The notes beneath the pieces are model-generated. The model saw only the letters and a program-made list of their open reading frames with translations, had not been told where the DNA came from and searched no databases. From Nitrospinaceae bacterium (lineage in GTDB: Bacteria; Nitrospinota; Nitrospinia; Nitrospinales; VA-1), in NCBI GenBank assembly GCA_029261655.1, contig JAJDAY010000026.1, positions 202,362 through 266,361 on the forward strand: a DNA stretch of 64,000 nt, given 5' to 3'. A program made the position numbers and the translations under genes. This document shows, one piece after another, positions 39,915 through 50,539 of this stretch. Position 1 is the stretch's first letter. Each line of letters opens with the position of its first letter.

Positions 39915-40874
39915 GTGCAATACCTGGATCAGGGAGATCATATCGTGGATCATAAATACACCTTCACCGTATTCACAACAACCTATAACCGGGCAAATTT
40001 ATTGCACCGTGTTTTTGAAAGTCTCAAGCCCCAGACTTTTCGCGACTTTGAGTGGCTGATCGCCGATAATGGTTCTGACGACAACACCCAGGAACTTGTC
40101 AACAAATGGATTCAGGAAGCCGATTTTCCCATCCGCCTCATTTCCTGGAAAAAAAATATTGGAATCATTGGAGCTTTGAATCGCGGAGTCTCTGAAGCCC
40201 AGGGCAGGTTTTTTTTAAACTTTGACTCCGATGACGAATGCTCTCCAGATGCCTTGGAGGGTTATAAAAAATACTGGGATCTTATTCCAGATGACGCTAA
40301 AGAAAATTTTTCCGCTGTCACTGCCCTGGTTGTAGATCAACATGGAAATCCGACCACAGAGAGATTTCCAAAGGATATCTTTGACTCCGATCCTTTAGAG
40401 ATTTTTTACAAATATAAAATTTCAGGAGAAATGTGGGGCTTCCAAAGAACAGACATTTTACGGCAGTTTCCTTTTCCAGACACAGAGGTTTTCATTCCTC
40501 TAAGCCTCACATGGAGCAGAATCGGTCGAAAATATAAAACTCGCTTTATAAATCAAGTTTATCGAACCTATTATATCAATGAGCCTGGCCGTGAAGATCA
40601 AATAACATTCCATTTGGCCTACTCTAAAATAAAAGAAAATGCTAAAGGTTCGGCTTTAATTCACCTGGACATTTTAAATAATGACACAAGGTGGTTCTGC
40701 GATTCTCCGAAGGAATTTTTTCGATCAGCAGTTCATTATTCCCGTTTTTCTTTACATGCCGAAATCGGTCTCAAGGATCAATTAAGAAAGTTGAATAATG
40801 GTTTGGCAAAATTCTTATGGCTGGTCATGTTGCCAGTTGGGGTATTGGTTTTTTTAAAAGAGCGTTGTAAATAG
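39915..40874 (+). CDS. Glycosyltransferase family 2
   Basis: 'FTVFTTTYNRANLLHRVFESLKPQTFRDFEWLIADNGSDDNT'; GTG start. Confidence 0.9.
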   Translation: MQYLDQGDHIVDHKYTFTVFTTTYNRANLLHRVFESLKPQTFRDFEWLIADNGSDDNTQELVNKWIQEADFPIRLISWKKNIGIIGALNRGVSEAQGRFFLNFDSDDECSPDALEGYKKYWDLIPDDAKENFSAVTALVVDQHGNPTTERFPKDIFDSDPLEIFYKYKISGEMWGFQRTDILRQFPFPDTEVFIPLSLTWSRIGRKYKTRFINQVYRTYYINEPGREDQITFHLAYSKIKENAKGSALIHLDILNNDTRWFCDSPKEFFRSAVHYSRFSLHAEIGLKDQLRKLNNGLAKFLWLVMLPVGVLVFLKERCK

Positions 40875-40942
40875 CGGGGATTTTATTGAAATGGTTTCAG
40901 TTCCGCACCAGCTTGGCGGTTTGACAATAAATTGGGAACTCT

Positions 40943-42124
40943 TTGACTATGATTCGCATTTGCTTTCTTATTCGGCAGCTTGATGAAGGAGGAGCGCAAC
41001 GCCAACTGCTCACGTTAGTCAAGGGTTTGGACAAGACAAAATACAAAATCACTTTAATCAGTTTTTATGAGGGCGGTTTCTTTTCCGAGGAAATCAAGTT
41101 ATTCCCTCATGTTAAGTACCTATGTTTAGAAAAAAGCGGTCGCTGGGACGTGATCAATTTCATTTATCGTCTTGTCACCCAATTGCGCCAGATCAAACCT
41201 GATTTTTTGCATGGCTATCTTGATCTTGCCAACTGTCTCACTATTTTTCTGAAACCATTTTTACCAAAAACGCGGATGATTTTTGGGGTCCGTGCTTCCA
41301 ATATGGATTTGAGCCGTTATGATTGGTTGAGCAGGTTTGCCTATAAAGCGGAATGTTTTTTATCCCGATTTGCAGACACTATCATTGTTAACTCAAAAGC
41401 GGGTTTCCGACATTCAGCCTCTCACGGATTTCCTGAAAACAAAATGGTTGTCATCCCCAATGGGATTGACACCGAAAGATTTAAACCTGATCCCCTGACC
41501 GGGGCCAAAATGCGTAACGAATGGGGAGCAAAAAAGGAAGATATCCTGATCGGGCTTGTGGGCAGGCTTGATCCCATGAAAGATCACCCTACCTTCCTGA
41601 AAGCGGCGTCCTTATACGCAAAAAAGAAAGAGAATGTGCGCTTTATTTGTATTGGAGATGGGTCCAATCCTTACAAGAAAGAACTCGTTGACCTTGGACA
41701 ACGTCTTGGTCTATCCAATCGCGTCGTCTGGGCTGGTTCTCATAAAGATATGCTCTCAGTCTATAATGCGTTGGATCTGGTTTGCTCATCTTCTATTACC
41801 GAAGGATTCCCAAATGTAATTGGAGAGGCTATGGCTTGCGGGGTTCCGTGTGTCGTGACAGATGTAGGAGATTCTTCCTGGCTTATTGGTGATACGGGGA
41901 TCGTCGTTCCACCCAAAAATCCGAACGCTTTGGCGGACGGTTGGGACAAGTGCCTGAACGAGGATAAAAGCGGACAAGCCATTCGAGTGCGATTAAGAAT
42001 AGAAAAAAATTTTAGCCTCCACCATTTGGTTCAACGGACTGAAGAAGTATTATCGCTTGATGCAGGATTTTCTACTATGAATCAACCAAATCTTTCACCA
42101 ATCGACCTGGATTTAACGCATTAA
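40943..42124 (+). CDS. Glycosyltransferase family 4
   Basis: 'QLDEGGAQRQLLTLVKGLDKTKYKITLIS', 'ITEGFPNVIGEAMACGVPCVVTDVGDSSWLIGDTG'. Confidence 0.92.
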   Translation: MTMIRICFLIRQLDEGGAQRQLLTLVKGLDKTKYKITLISFYEGGFFSEEIKLFPHVKYLCLEKSGRWDVINFIYRLVTQLRQIKPDFLHGYLDLANCLTIFLKPFLPKTRMIFGVRASNMDLSRYDWLSRFAYKAECFLSRFADTIIVNSKAGFRHSASHGFPENKMVVIPNGIDTERFKPDPLTGAKMRNEWGAKKEDILIGLVGRLDPMKDHPTFLKAASLYAKKKENVRFICIGDGSNPYKKELVDLGQRLGLSNRVVWAGSHKDMLSVYNALDLVCSSSITEGFPNVIGEAMACGVPCVVTDVGDSSWLIGDTGIVVPPKNPNALADGWDKCLNEDKSGQAIRVRLRIEKNFSLHHLVQRTEEVLSLDAGFSTMNQPNLSPIDLDLTH

Positions 42125-42156
42125 ATTATTTCAAAATTGAAAAAGAGTTCTTTTAA

Positions 42157-43416
42157 ATGGACCGCTTGATAAATTTTTTTACAATAGTTATTGTTACCGT
42201 CCTCATTTTTCCTGTACTGACCGGCGCAGACGCCTATTTTTTAAAAATTGGTATTTTGCCGCCTTATCCTTCGCTTTTATTGTTGCTTGCAATTTTTACC
42301 CCGATTCTATATCGAAGTCTGATCAAGAGTAGGGGGCGTGATTTGCTTAGGGTTTACTACAATACTCGATGGATTTCTGTTCCATTGGGAATATTAGCCG
42401 TATTCTCTTTAGTATGGGGATTGCACCCTGGCGCAAACTGGGACGAAAATGGTAGAGCCATTTTTTATGAGCCATACCATTGGTTTCTTTTATTGCTTTC
42501 GATTGGAGTTACGAGTTCCGGGACGATTAGAAAACATTATCGACTGATATTTATAATGATGTTTTTAGGCGCCTCCGCCTCTATTTGGTGGGATATGAGT
42601 TTTCCTGGTTTTTTTTCTAAACTTACAACCCGTGCCGCCGGGTTTTACACCGACGCGAATGCCGGAGCAATGAGTATCGTTATACTGGCCATCGCCTCCA
42701 TAAATTGGGAAAAGCCTGATAGCTTGAACTGGTTATTGCTGATTTTAGTCCCAATTTTTCTCTACCCGACTTTATCCGTGGGAAGCATTTCATTGTTTGT
42801 GATTATTTTATTTATTTATCTGTTTTTGAGTTTTAAGGGAAAAGTTAATGTGATGAAGAGTTTGACCTGGATTACCGTTTCTGCACTCCTGGTACTTTTT
42901 GTTGCAAAGCCTATTTTTATGGAAATGGCTTCTACCAATACCATGTTTGAAGAAAAAGTCTCCAAAGAAAGAGTTGATGACATTGTTAAAATGGGACAGG
43001 GTGATTTAGCGTTTGCACAAGATCATGACCGGTTGAATCTGGTAATTCAATATTGGAATATTTTTATTGACGCGCCTTTATTTGGTCATGGTACGGGCTT
43101 TATACATACTCCTGAAGCAACTCGCACATTGGGTCCCCACAATATGTTTTTAAGATACGGAGTAGAATACGGACTCCTGGGATTGGCTCTTTATTTGTTG
43201 CTTCTCGGGGGTGCTTTTTACCACTTTTGGACTTTAAATAGCAGACGGGGGATGGTACTTGTTTTAGCATTTGTTCATTACAGCTTTCTTGATCACAACT
43301 TGCTGCTACATAAAACCCCTCTGATAACGTTTGGGGTCCTTGCAACATTAGCCTACCTTGAAAAGGTAAAAAGTCACCCTATTAGAACCCCTGGCAGGAA
43401 ATTGGCTCCCCAATGA
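42157..43416 (+). CDS. O-antigen ligase/polymerase family (WaaL/Wzy-like) membrane protein
   Basis: Polytopic; 'GHGTGFIHTPEATRTLGPHNMFLRYGVEYGLLGLALYLLLLGG'. Confidence 0.82.
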   Translation: MDRLINFFTIVIVTVLIFPVLTGADAYFLKIGILPPYPSLLLLLAIFTPILYRSLIKSRGRDLLRVYYNTRWISVPLGILAVFSLVWGLHPGANWDENGRAIFYEPYHWFLLLLSIGVTSSGTIRKHYRLIFIMMFLGASASIWWDMSFPGFFSKLTTRAAGFYTDANAGAMSIVILAIASINWEKPDSLNWLLLILVPIFLYPTLSVGSISLFVIILFIYLFLSFKGKVNVMKSLTWITVSALLVLFVAKPIFMEMASTNTMFEEKVSKERVDDIVKMGQGDLAFAQDHDRLNLVIQYWNIFIDAPLFGHGTGFIHTPEATRTLGPHNMFLRYGVEYGLLGLALYLLLLGGAFYHFWTLNSRRGMVLVLAFVHYSFLDHNLLLHKTPLITFGVLATLAYLEKVKSHPIRTPGRKLAPQ

Positions 43417-44588
43417 CATCGACTCATCCAGAATACCGAATCCTCCATTTAGCCACCAGCCTAGAAACTGCTGGAGCACAGGCAATGCTCTACAAGCTCC
43501 TGTCCGGCATGGACCCCAAAAAATTTAAATCCGATGTGGTTTGCCTTATGGATATTGGCCCAATGGGAAAGAAAATTCTGGAGTTGGGTATTCCGGTTCA
43601 CGCTGTTGGCATGCGTTTAGGACGGCCTGATCCAATATCGATCTGGCGGCTGATACGCATCGTAAAGAAGTTACGGCCAAACTTGATCCAGGGCTGGATG
43701 TATCACGGCAACCTGGCCGCCCAGTTCACGAAGCCTTTTCTTCCCAAACCGATACCGGTATTATGGAATATTCGCCACTCCGTCAATGATCTGAACAATG
43801 AAAAAAAGACGACCGCCTGGGTTATCCGCCTTTGCGCCAGACTATCGAAAAAGCCTGATAAAATTCTTTACAATTCTCAAGTAGGCGCAGATCAGCACGA
43901 AGTTTTAGGCTACGCTCCCGAAAAACGAATAGTGATAGCAAATGGCTTTGACACCGAATTATTTTCTCCTTCTAAAGAAGCACGAATACAAATACGGGAA
44001 GAACTGGGGTTGCCCCCCTCCTCCATCATAATTGGGCAAATAGGCCGATACCATGAAATGAAAGACCATCCAAACTTTATTCACGCGGCCGGGCATCTTT
44101 CCAAATCTCACCCCGATGTTCACTTTCTTATGGCTGGAAAAAATGTAGATACTAACAACAGAAAGTTGATGGATTTGATACAAGACTTAAAGCTCGCCCC
44201 TAAATTTCACCTTCTGGGTGAGCGCAAGGACATGAATGTACTGGTGGCAGGTCTGGACATTGCATCCTCCTCCTCATCTTTTGGAGAAGGATTTCCCAAT
44301 GTTATAGGAGAGGCTATGGCTTGCGGGATACCCTGCGTGGTGACTGAAGTAGGCGATTCTCCGTTTATAATCGGAAAAACGGGAATTGTAGTCCCCCCTC
44401 GATCCTATAAAGCCATGGCATGTGCCTGGAAGGATTTGTTGGATATGGAACCCGAGGCCCGCCGCGACCTGGGCAAACAAGCCAGAGAAATGACGATAAA
44501 CAGATTTTCCCTGGGCAGTATCGTGTCCCAATATGAATCACTGTATTCCGATCTATTGTTTAATTCCCCCAATAAACCATTTGGATAA
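43413..44588 (+). CDS. Glycosyltransferase family 4
   Basis: 'ETAGAQAMLYKLLSGMDPKKFKSDVVCL', 'FGEGFPNVIGEAMACGIPCVVTEVGDSPFIIGKTGIVV'. Confidence 0.92.
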   Translation: MTSTHPEYRILHLATSLETAGAQAMLYKLLSGMDPKKFKSDVVCLMDIGPMGKKILELGIPVHAVGMRLGRPDPISIWRLIRIVKKLRPNLIQGWMYHGNLAAQFTKPFLPKPIPVLWNIRHSVNDLNNEKKTTAWVIRLCARLSKKPDKILYNSQVGADQHEVLGYAPEKRIVIANGFDTELFSPSKEARIQIREELGLPPSSIIIGQIGRYHEMKDHPNFIHAAGHLSKSHPDVHFLMAGKNVDTNNRKLMDLIQDLKLAPKFHLLGERKDMNVLVAGLDIASSSSSFGEGFPNVIGEAMACGIPCVVTEVGDSPFIIGKTGIVVPPRSYKAMACAWKDLLDMEPEARRDLGKQAREMTINRFSLGSIVSQYESLYSDLLFNSPNKPFG

Positions 44589-44681
44589 ACGCCCATTCTT
44601 ATATAAGCCCGGTTTATCGGGGCCATGCCATGAGGGCGTGTTAATGTTTAAATTCTGGTTGAGAAAGGAAAATTCAGGAAA

Positions 44682-45797
44682 ATGAAAGTTCTTATAGTTT
44701 CGCACCACACCAAATCCCTACTGAACTTTCGCAGTCAACTACTCGCCAGTTTTGTCGAAGCGGGTCACGAGGTGATTGTTTGCTCACCCGAAAACGACCC
44801 TGAGTTTCTCCAAAAGTTTTCGGAAATGAAAATCTCCTTCATCACCTTTCCCCTGAAACGGAACGGTATGAACCCGCTGAATGATATTGATTCCCTTCTA
44901 TTTCTAGTCAAGACTCTGAAAAAAATCAAACCCGACGTTGTTTATTCAATATCCACGAAGCCGGTCATATACGGATCTTTGGCCGCCCGCCTGACCGGGG
45001 TTCCCAGGGTGTTTTCGATGATATCCGGAGCCGGCTATGCATTTATCGAAGTGGGTTTCATGAGAAAGCTGATCAATTTGCTGGTGCGGGGCATGTTTCA
45101 ATTGTCATTGAAAAAAAATATTTCCGTCTTTTTTCTAAATCCCGACGATCGGGATCTATTTGTCGGCTTGGGATTGCTCAGTCAGAAACAAGCCGTCGTG
45201 ATTAATGGCGAGGGCGTTGAATTGAACCATTTTCATCCGACCCCGATGCCCCGGAGTGCGCCGGTATTTTTATTGATTTGCAGATTGATTAAAGAAAAAG
45301 GAGTCCTCGTTTATGCGGATGCCGCGCGGATCTTAAAACAGCGGTACCCGGAAGCCTCTTTCAATTTACTAGGTCCTTTTGACAGCAACAACACATCCGC
45401 CTTGTCCAGATCCCAAATTGAAAAATGGCATCAGGAGGGCTCCATCAATTATTGCGGGGAAACCGATGATGTTCGGCCATTTATTTCAGCGGCCAGCGTT
45501 TTCGTTCTCCCCTCCTATTACCGGGAGGGCCTGCCCCGTTCAACTATGGAAGCGATGTCAATGGGGCGTCCGATCATCACCACCGATTGGACGGGATGCC
45601 GGGAAACTGTGATTGAGGGGGACAACGGGTTTCTCATTCCCATAAAAGATGTGAATGCCCTGGTGAAAGCGATGGAACATTTTATCCTCAATCCAGACGC
45701 GATAAAAAAAATGGGACAGCGCAGTCAGGAATTAGCGGTTGAAAAATTTGATGTGGTTAAAATAAATGCCAAAATCATGAAAGAAATGGGATTGTGA
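44682..45797 (+). CDS. Glycosyltransferase family 4 (N-acetylgalactosaminyl/bacillosaminyl transferase-like)
   Basis: 'LLNFRSQLLASFVEAGHEVIVCSPE', 'LPSYYREGLPRSTMEAMSMGRPIITTDWTGCRETV'. Confidence 0.9.
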   Translation: MKVLIVSHHTKSLLNFRSQLLASFVEAGHEVIVCSPENDPEFLQKFSEMKISFITFPLKRNGMNPLNDIDSLLFLVKTLKKIKPDVVYSISTKPVIYGSLAARLTGVPRVFSMISGAGYAFIEVGFMRKLINLLVRGMFQLSLKKNISVFFLNPDDRDLFVGLGLLSQKQAVVINGEGVELNHFHPTPMPRSAPVFLLICRLIKEKGVLVYADAARILKQRYPEASFNLLGPFDSNNTSALSRSQIEKWHQEGSINYCGETDDVRPFISAASVFVLPSYYREGLPRSTMEAMSMGRPIITTDWTGCRETVIEGDNGFLIPIKDVNALVKAMEHFILNPDAIKKMGQRSQELAVEKFDVVKINAKIMKEMGL

Positions 45798-45995
45798 TTG
45801 AAGAAACAGCTCTTGAATCCGGTTAAATCAAACAAGCGTTGTCCGATCATTCTCCCAGACATTCTGGACTGAAAATTTTTAAAAATTAGATACCTGTATT
45901 TCCCCTTAAAAAAAGTTGGCCCGACTGCGTTCAGAGGGAAGACTTCAAATGAGGAAATTCCCAGGTTTTCGATTAAAAAATCAGGAGAATCCAAC

Positions 45996-46976
45996 GTGGC
46001 TGAATCTCAATTTTCTTATCAAAAAGCCCTGGTCACAGGGGCGAGCGGGTTTATCGGATCTCATTTATGTCGTCGGCTACGCAACATGGGCGTAGAAGTC
46101 CATGGAATATCCAGAAAGGACCAACCACCGAGTCAAGATGGACTTCGTTGGTGGAAAGGCGATCTCTCAAATACCGAGACCGTTCAAAGAATTTTTAAAG
46201 AGATCAAGCCGGATTTGGTTTTTCATTTGGCCAGCCATGTGTTGGGAGCGCGTGACGTAAGCCACGTGATGTCCACTTTTAACGATAACCTTTTGAGCAG
46301 TATAAATCTTCTTTTAAGCGCCCAGGAAGTTGGGTGCAAGCGGATTATTTTAACAGGGTCACAGGACGAACCGGATTTGGGTGATCCGAAAGCCATTCCC
46401 TCCTCCCCTTATGTTGCCGCAAAAATGGCCAGCAGTGCCTATGCCCGGATGTTCCATGCTCTCTATCAACTTCCAGTGGTCAACCTGCGGGTTTTCATGG
46501 TTTACGGCCCCGCCCAACAGGACTTGAGCAAACTCATCCCGTACACCATTCTCACACTTTTGCGTAAAGAGGCCCCAAAGATTGGCAGCGGTGTGCGTGA
46601 GGTCGATTGGGTTTTCGTCGACGATGTTGTGCAAGCCTATATCGCTACGGCTCAAACACCTGGCCTTGAAGGTAAAACCATCGAAGTGGGTACTGGGAAA
46701 CTGACCACGGTTCGAAAAGTGGTTGAAAACCTCAGCCAATTAATCAATCCTGAGATCAAACCCCTGTTTGGTTCTTTAGCGGAAAGACCCTTAGAGCAAA
46801 TACGGGTGGCAGATACGGCTAACGCTCTGAAACTGATCGGATGGAAACCTGAAACTTCTTTGGAGGAGGGTTTGAAAAAAACCATCGAGTGGTACAAACA
46901 TCATCTCGTAAAAATAAAAATTCTGAGCTTGCTTCTTCTCCAAAATAGAATCTTGACAACCTTGTCTGAGGTATAA
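45996..46976 (+). CDS. NAD-dependent epimerase/dehydratase
   Basis: 'KALVTGASGFIGSHLCRRL'; SDR YxxxK-type 'PYVAAKMA'. Confidence 0.88.
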   Translation: MAESQFSYQKALVTGASGFIGSHLCRRLRNMGVEVHGISRKDQPPSQDGLRWWKGDLSNTETVQRIFKEIKPDLVFHLASHVLGARDVSHVMSTFNDNLLSSINLLLSAQEVGCKRIILTGSQDEPDLGDPKAIPSSPYVAAKMASSAYARMFHALYQLPVVNLRVFMVYGPAQQDLSKLIPYTILTLLRKEAPKIGSGVREVDWVFVDDVVQAYIATAQTPGLEGKTIEVGTGKLTTVRKVVENLSQLINPEIKPLFGSLAERPLEQIRVADTANALKLIGWKPETSLEEGLKKTIEWYKHHLVKIKILSLLLLQNRILTTLSEV

Positions 46977-47126
46977 TAATATTTCCATCATTATTGATCT
47001 AAATCCACCAAAATCACCTGTAATCACTATTATTTTAATGGTTTTCATATAAGTCTGTCAAAAATTTGAAATTTGAAACAGCCCTCTATTATTTCCAATA
47101 GTCAGCCTTAAAAAAAAACTCATTTG

Positions 47127-47184
47127 TTTGTAACCAAGGCGTAACGTACTCTCGATAAATTCTTAATACCGAAACGTCATTCTT
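47127..47184 (+). promoter_or_regulatory. EPS intergenic element, copy B
   Basis: 44/58 identical to copy A, 39/58 to copy C, 32/58 to copy D, all ungapped, by hand. Confidence 0.75.
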
Positions 47185-47374
47185 ATCTCAAGGGCAGAAT
47201 GATTGCTAATTGACGACCTAGGGGTAAAACCTGGGGGCTCGTTTTCTGACGTTTATTTTCGAGAATCCGACTGAATATAACGTTCTTTGTATTCCGGGGA
47301 TTTGACCTGCATTGAATGGAGTTGGCCGGTGACACGGGGAGCTCAGTGAATATCAAAATCAAGGGGATCGTGTA

Positions 47375-48142
47375 ATGAAAGCTGTTATTTTAGCAGGAGG
47401 CCTTGGGACTCGATTGAGTGAAGAAACCTCCATAAAACCCAAACCCATGGTGGAAATCGGGGGTAAGCCTATCCTTTGGCATATTATGAAAATTTATTCT
47501 GCCCATGGAATAAATGATTTCATAATATGCTTGGGATACAAGGGTTATATTATTAAAGAGTATTTCTCCAATTATTTTCTGCACATGTCCGATGTCACCC
47601 TGGACATTAAAAAGAACAAAATAGAGGTTCACCAAAATAAGGTGGAGCCCTGGCGGATCACTTTGATAGATACAGGAAATGACACTTACACCGGAGGGCG
47701 AATCAAGCGGGTGAAAGACCATATTGGCAAGGGAACATTTTGTCTCACCTATGGTGATGGGGTGTCCAACGTTGATATAAAGAGTTCGATAAGCTTCCAT
47801 AAAGAACATGGGAAACTGGCAACCATGACCAGCGTCCTACCGCCAGGTCGATTTGGATCTTTATCATTTGATGGAAATCTTGTTAAGTCTTTCGTAGAAA
47901 AACCTTTTGGTGAAGGAGGATGGGTCAACGGAGGATTTTTCGTATTAGAGCCTGAAGTGATTGATTATATCAAGGATGACAGTACCTGGTGGGAAAGGGA
48001 ACCTCTCGAGGCATTGGTTTCTAAAAAGGAGTTGGCGGCCTATAAACACTCAGGTTTTTGGAAGCCCATGGATACGTTGAGTGACAAGAATACTTTGGAA
48101 TCTCTTTGGAACGCTGGAAAAGCTGAATGGAAAGTATGGTAG
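47375..48142 (+). CDS. rfbF: Glucose-1-phosphate cytidylyltransferase
   Basis: 'MKAVILAGGLGTRLSEETSIKPKPMVEIGGKPILWHIMKIYSAHGINDFIICLGYKGYIIKEYFSNYF'. Confidence 0.95.
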   Translation: MKAVILAGGLGTRLSEETSIKPKPMVEIGGKPILWHIMKIYSAHGINDFIICLGYKGYIIKEYFSNYFLHMSDVTLDIKKNKIEVHQNKVEPWRITLIDTGNDTYTGGRIKRVKDHIGKGTFCLTYGDGVSNVDIKSSISFHKEHGKLATMTSVLPPGRFGSLSFDGNLVKSFVEKPFGEGGWVNGGFFVLEPEVIDYIKDDSTWWEREPLEALVSKKELAAYKHSGFWKPMDTLSDKNTLESLWNAGKAEWKVW

Positions 48143-49221
48143 TGGATACGGAATTCTGGAAAGGTAAAAAGGTATTAATCACCGGGCATACCGGGTTTAA
48201 AGGAAGTTGGTTGTCGATCTGGTTACAAAACCTGGGCGCAAACCTGACAGGCTATTCCCTGCCCCCGCCCACCAACCCAAGCCTTTTCACCGTTGCCGGT
48301 ATCGACGAGGGAATGACCTCCATCACGGGGGATGTACGTGATTTTGAACAATTTCAGTCTGTGATTGCGGAACATCGTCCTGAGATTATTTTCCACATGG
48401 CGGCACAGTCACTGGTTCGCCATTCCTACGATAATCCTGTCGAAACTTATGCAACCAATGTGATGGGCACGGTGCACTTGTTGGAAGCCGTTCGCCGAAC
48501 AGGCGGCGTCAAGGCGATTGTGAATATTACCAGCGACAAGTGTTATGAAAATCAGGAATGGCCCTGGGGATATCGTGAAAATGAGCCGATGGGAGGATTC
48601 GACCCCTATAGCAACAGCAAAGGTTGTGCGGAGTTGGTGACCGCCGCGTTTCGTGATTCATTTTTCAACACGGAAGATTTCGACAATCACGGTATCGCTC
48701 TTGCGTCTGCCAGGTCAGGCAATGTCATTGGCGGAGGAGACTGGGCCAAAGACCGGCTCATACCTGACATCATGCGCGCCATCTCGGCGGGAAAACCGGT
48801 GGTGGTTCGAAACCCCGACTCCATTCGTCCATGGCAGCATGTTCTGGAGCCTCTTGGCGGCTATCTCCTGCTGGCTCAGAAACTTTGGGAAGATGGCAAG
48901 GGGTTCGCTCAGGCCTGGAATTTTGGTCCCAACGATGAGGATGCCAAGCCGGTCAGTTGGATTGCCACGAGCATGACCAAAATGTGGGGAAAGGATGCCA
49001 GTTGGAAACTGGATGGCCAAAAACATCCTCATGAAGCCCATTATCTAAAACTCGACTGTTCCAAGGCCAAATCTCAGATGGGGTGGTCGCCCACCTGGAA
49101 CCTTGAAACGACCTTGCAAGCCATTGTGAGCTGGCATCAGGATTACCTGGCCAGGAAAGATATGCGGGCGGTGGTGACCGAACAAATAAACGCTTTTCTA
49201 AAGGGAAAAACAATAAAATGA
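48127..49221 (+). CDS. rfbG: CDP-glucose 4,6-dehydratase
   Basis: 'FWKGKKVLITGHTGFKGSWLSIWLQNLGANLTGYSLPPPTNPSLF'; overlaps rfbF. Confidence 0.95.
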   Translation: MESMVVDTEFWKGKKVLITGHTGFKGSWLSIWLQNLGANLTGYSLPPPTNPSLFTVAGIDEGMTSITGDVRDFEQFQSVIAEHRPEIIFHMAAQSLVRHSYDNPVETYATNVMGTVHLLEAVRRTGGVKAIVNITSDKCYENQEWPWGYRENEPMGGFDPYSNSKGCAELVTAAFRDSFFNTEDFDNHGIALASARSGNVIGGGDWAKDRLIPDIMRAISAGKPVVVRNPDSIRPWQHVLEPLGGYLLLAQKLWEDGKGFAQAWNFGPNDEDAKPVSWIATSMTKMWGKDASWKLDGQKHPHEAHYLKLDCSKAKSQMGWSPTWNLETTLQAIVSWHQDYLARKDMRAVVTEQINAFLKGKTIK

Positions 49222-50453
49222 CTGCTCTTCCTTGCCGATTTTGCAAGGCTTCGTTAAAGGATAGCTTTGCGGACCTTGGCATGTCTCCGTTTTCGAATTC
49301 CTATATCTCCCAGGAAAACCTGCATCGAATGGAACCATTTTTCCCTCTGCATGCCTATGTTTGCGATCATTGCTTTCTTGTGCAGTTAGGAGAATTTCAA
49401 AACCCGGCAAGCATATTTACCGATTACGCCTATTTTTCCTCGTTCTCCGATTCCTGGCTGAAACACGCTAAAGAATACACGAACATCATGATAGAACGTT
49501 TCAAACTCAATTCATCTCATCAGGTCATGGAAATCGCCAGCAACGACGGGTATCTCCTGCAATACTTCAAGGAACAAGGAATTCCCGTGCTTGGAATCGA
49601 ACCTGCGGAAAACGTCGCAAAGGTTGCCGAAGAAAAAGGGATACCCTGTATAACCAAATTTTTTGGCAAACAAACCGCTTCAGAACTTGTCTCGGAAGGA
49701 AAGCAACCGGACTTGTTACTGGGAAACAATGTTTTGGCGCATGTTCCAGATATCCATGATTTTGTGGGAGGAATGAAAATTGTCTTGAAACCCCAGGGGT
49801 TCATCACCATGGAATTTCCCCATCTTCTGCGATTGATAGAAGATAATCAATTCGATACTATTTATCATGAGCATTTTTCTTATCTTTCGTTCCTCACGGT
49901 GGAAAAGATTTTTACCGAACATGGCTTGACTCTCTTTGACGTAGAGGAAATACCCACGCATGGCGGGTCACTGAGAATCTACGCCAGACACTCCGAAGAT
50001 AATTCGAAGCCGGTCAGTGACCGCACAAAAGAACTGCGGAATCGCGAAATCGCCTTCGGCCTGGACTCGATGAAAACGTACACCGCTTTCGCCGAAAAAG
50101 TGAAGGAAACCAAAAGAAAACTGCTTTCCTTTTTAATCAAAGCCAAAGAAGATGGGAAAAAAATTGTCGGGTATGGCGCTCCCGCTAAAGGAAACACTCT
50201 TTTAAATTATTGTGGCGTCGGGACGGATTTTATTGATTACACAGTGGACCGCAGTCCTTATAAACAAGGTCAGGTTTTACCGGGAATTCGCATCCCCATA
50301 TTCCACCCTGACAAGATCAAGGAAACCAAACCGGATTATCTATTGATCCTGCCCTGGAATATCAAAGAAGAAATTATGGACCAGATGGCTCATATTCGTC
50401 AGTGGGGGGGCAAGTTTGTGGTCCCCATTCCAGGCGTGAAAATTTTGGATTGA
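49218..50453 (+). CDS. SAM-dependent C-methyltransferase (sugar methyltransferase type)
   Basis: Zn-finger N-terminus 'CRFCKASLKDSFADLGMSPFSNSYI...CDHCFLVQL'; 'VMEIASNDGYLLQYFKEQGIPVLGIEPAENVA'; C-terminal 'YGAPAKGNTLLNYCGV'. Confidence 0.9.
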   Translation: MTALPCRFCKASLKDSFADLGMSPFSNSYISQENLHRMEPFFPLHAYVCDHCFLVQLGEFQNPASIFTDYAYFSSFSDSWLKHAKEYTNIMIERFKLNSSHQVMEIASNDGYLLQYFKEQGIPVLGIEPAENVAKVAEEKGIPCITKFFGKQTASELVSEGKQPDLLLGNNVLAHVPDIHDFVGGMKIVLKPQGFITMEFPHLLRLIEDNQFDTIYHEHFSYLSFLTVEKIFTEHGLTLFDVEEIPTHGGSLRIYARHSEDNSKPVSDRTKELRNREIAFGLDSMKTYTAFAEKVKETKRKLLSFLIKAKEDGKKIVGYGAPAKGNTLLNYCGVGTDFIDYTVDRSPYKQGQVLPGIRIPIFHPDKIKETKPDYLLILPWNIKEEIMDQMAHIRQWGGKFVVPIPGVKILD

Positions 50454-50539
50454 AATTTTCCGGACCCAAACCAAATTCTGTATGTACGTGAGATGTTGCC
50501 TAAAACACACCCAACCTTTTCAGCGGGGTTTCTAAAATT

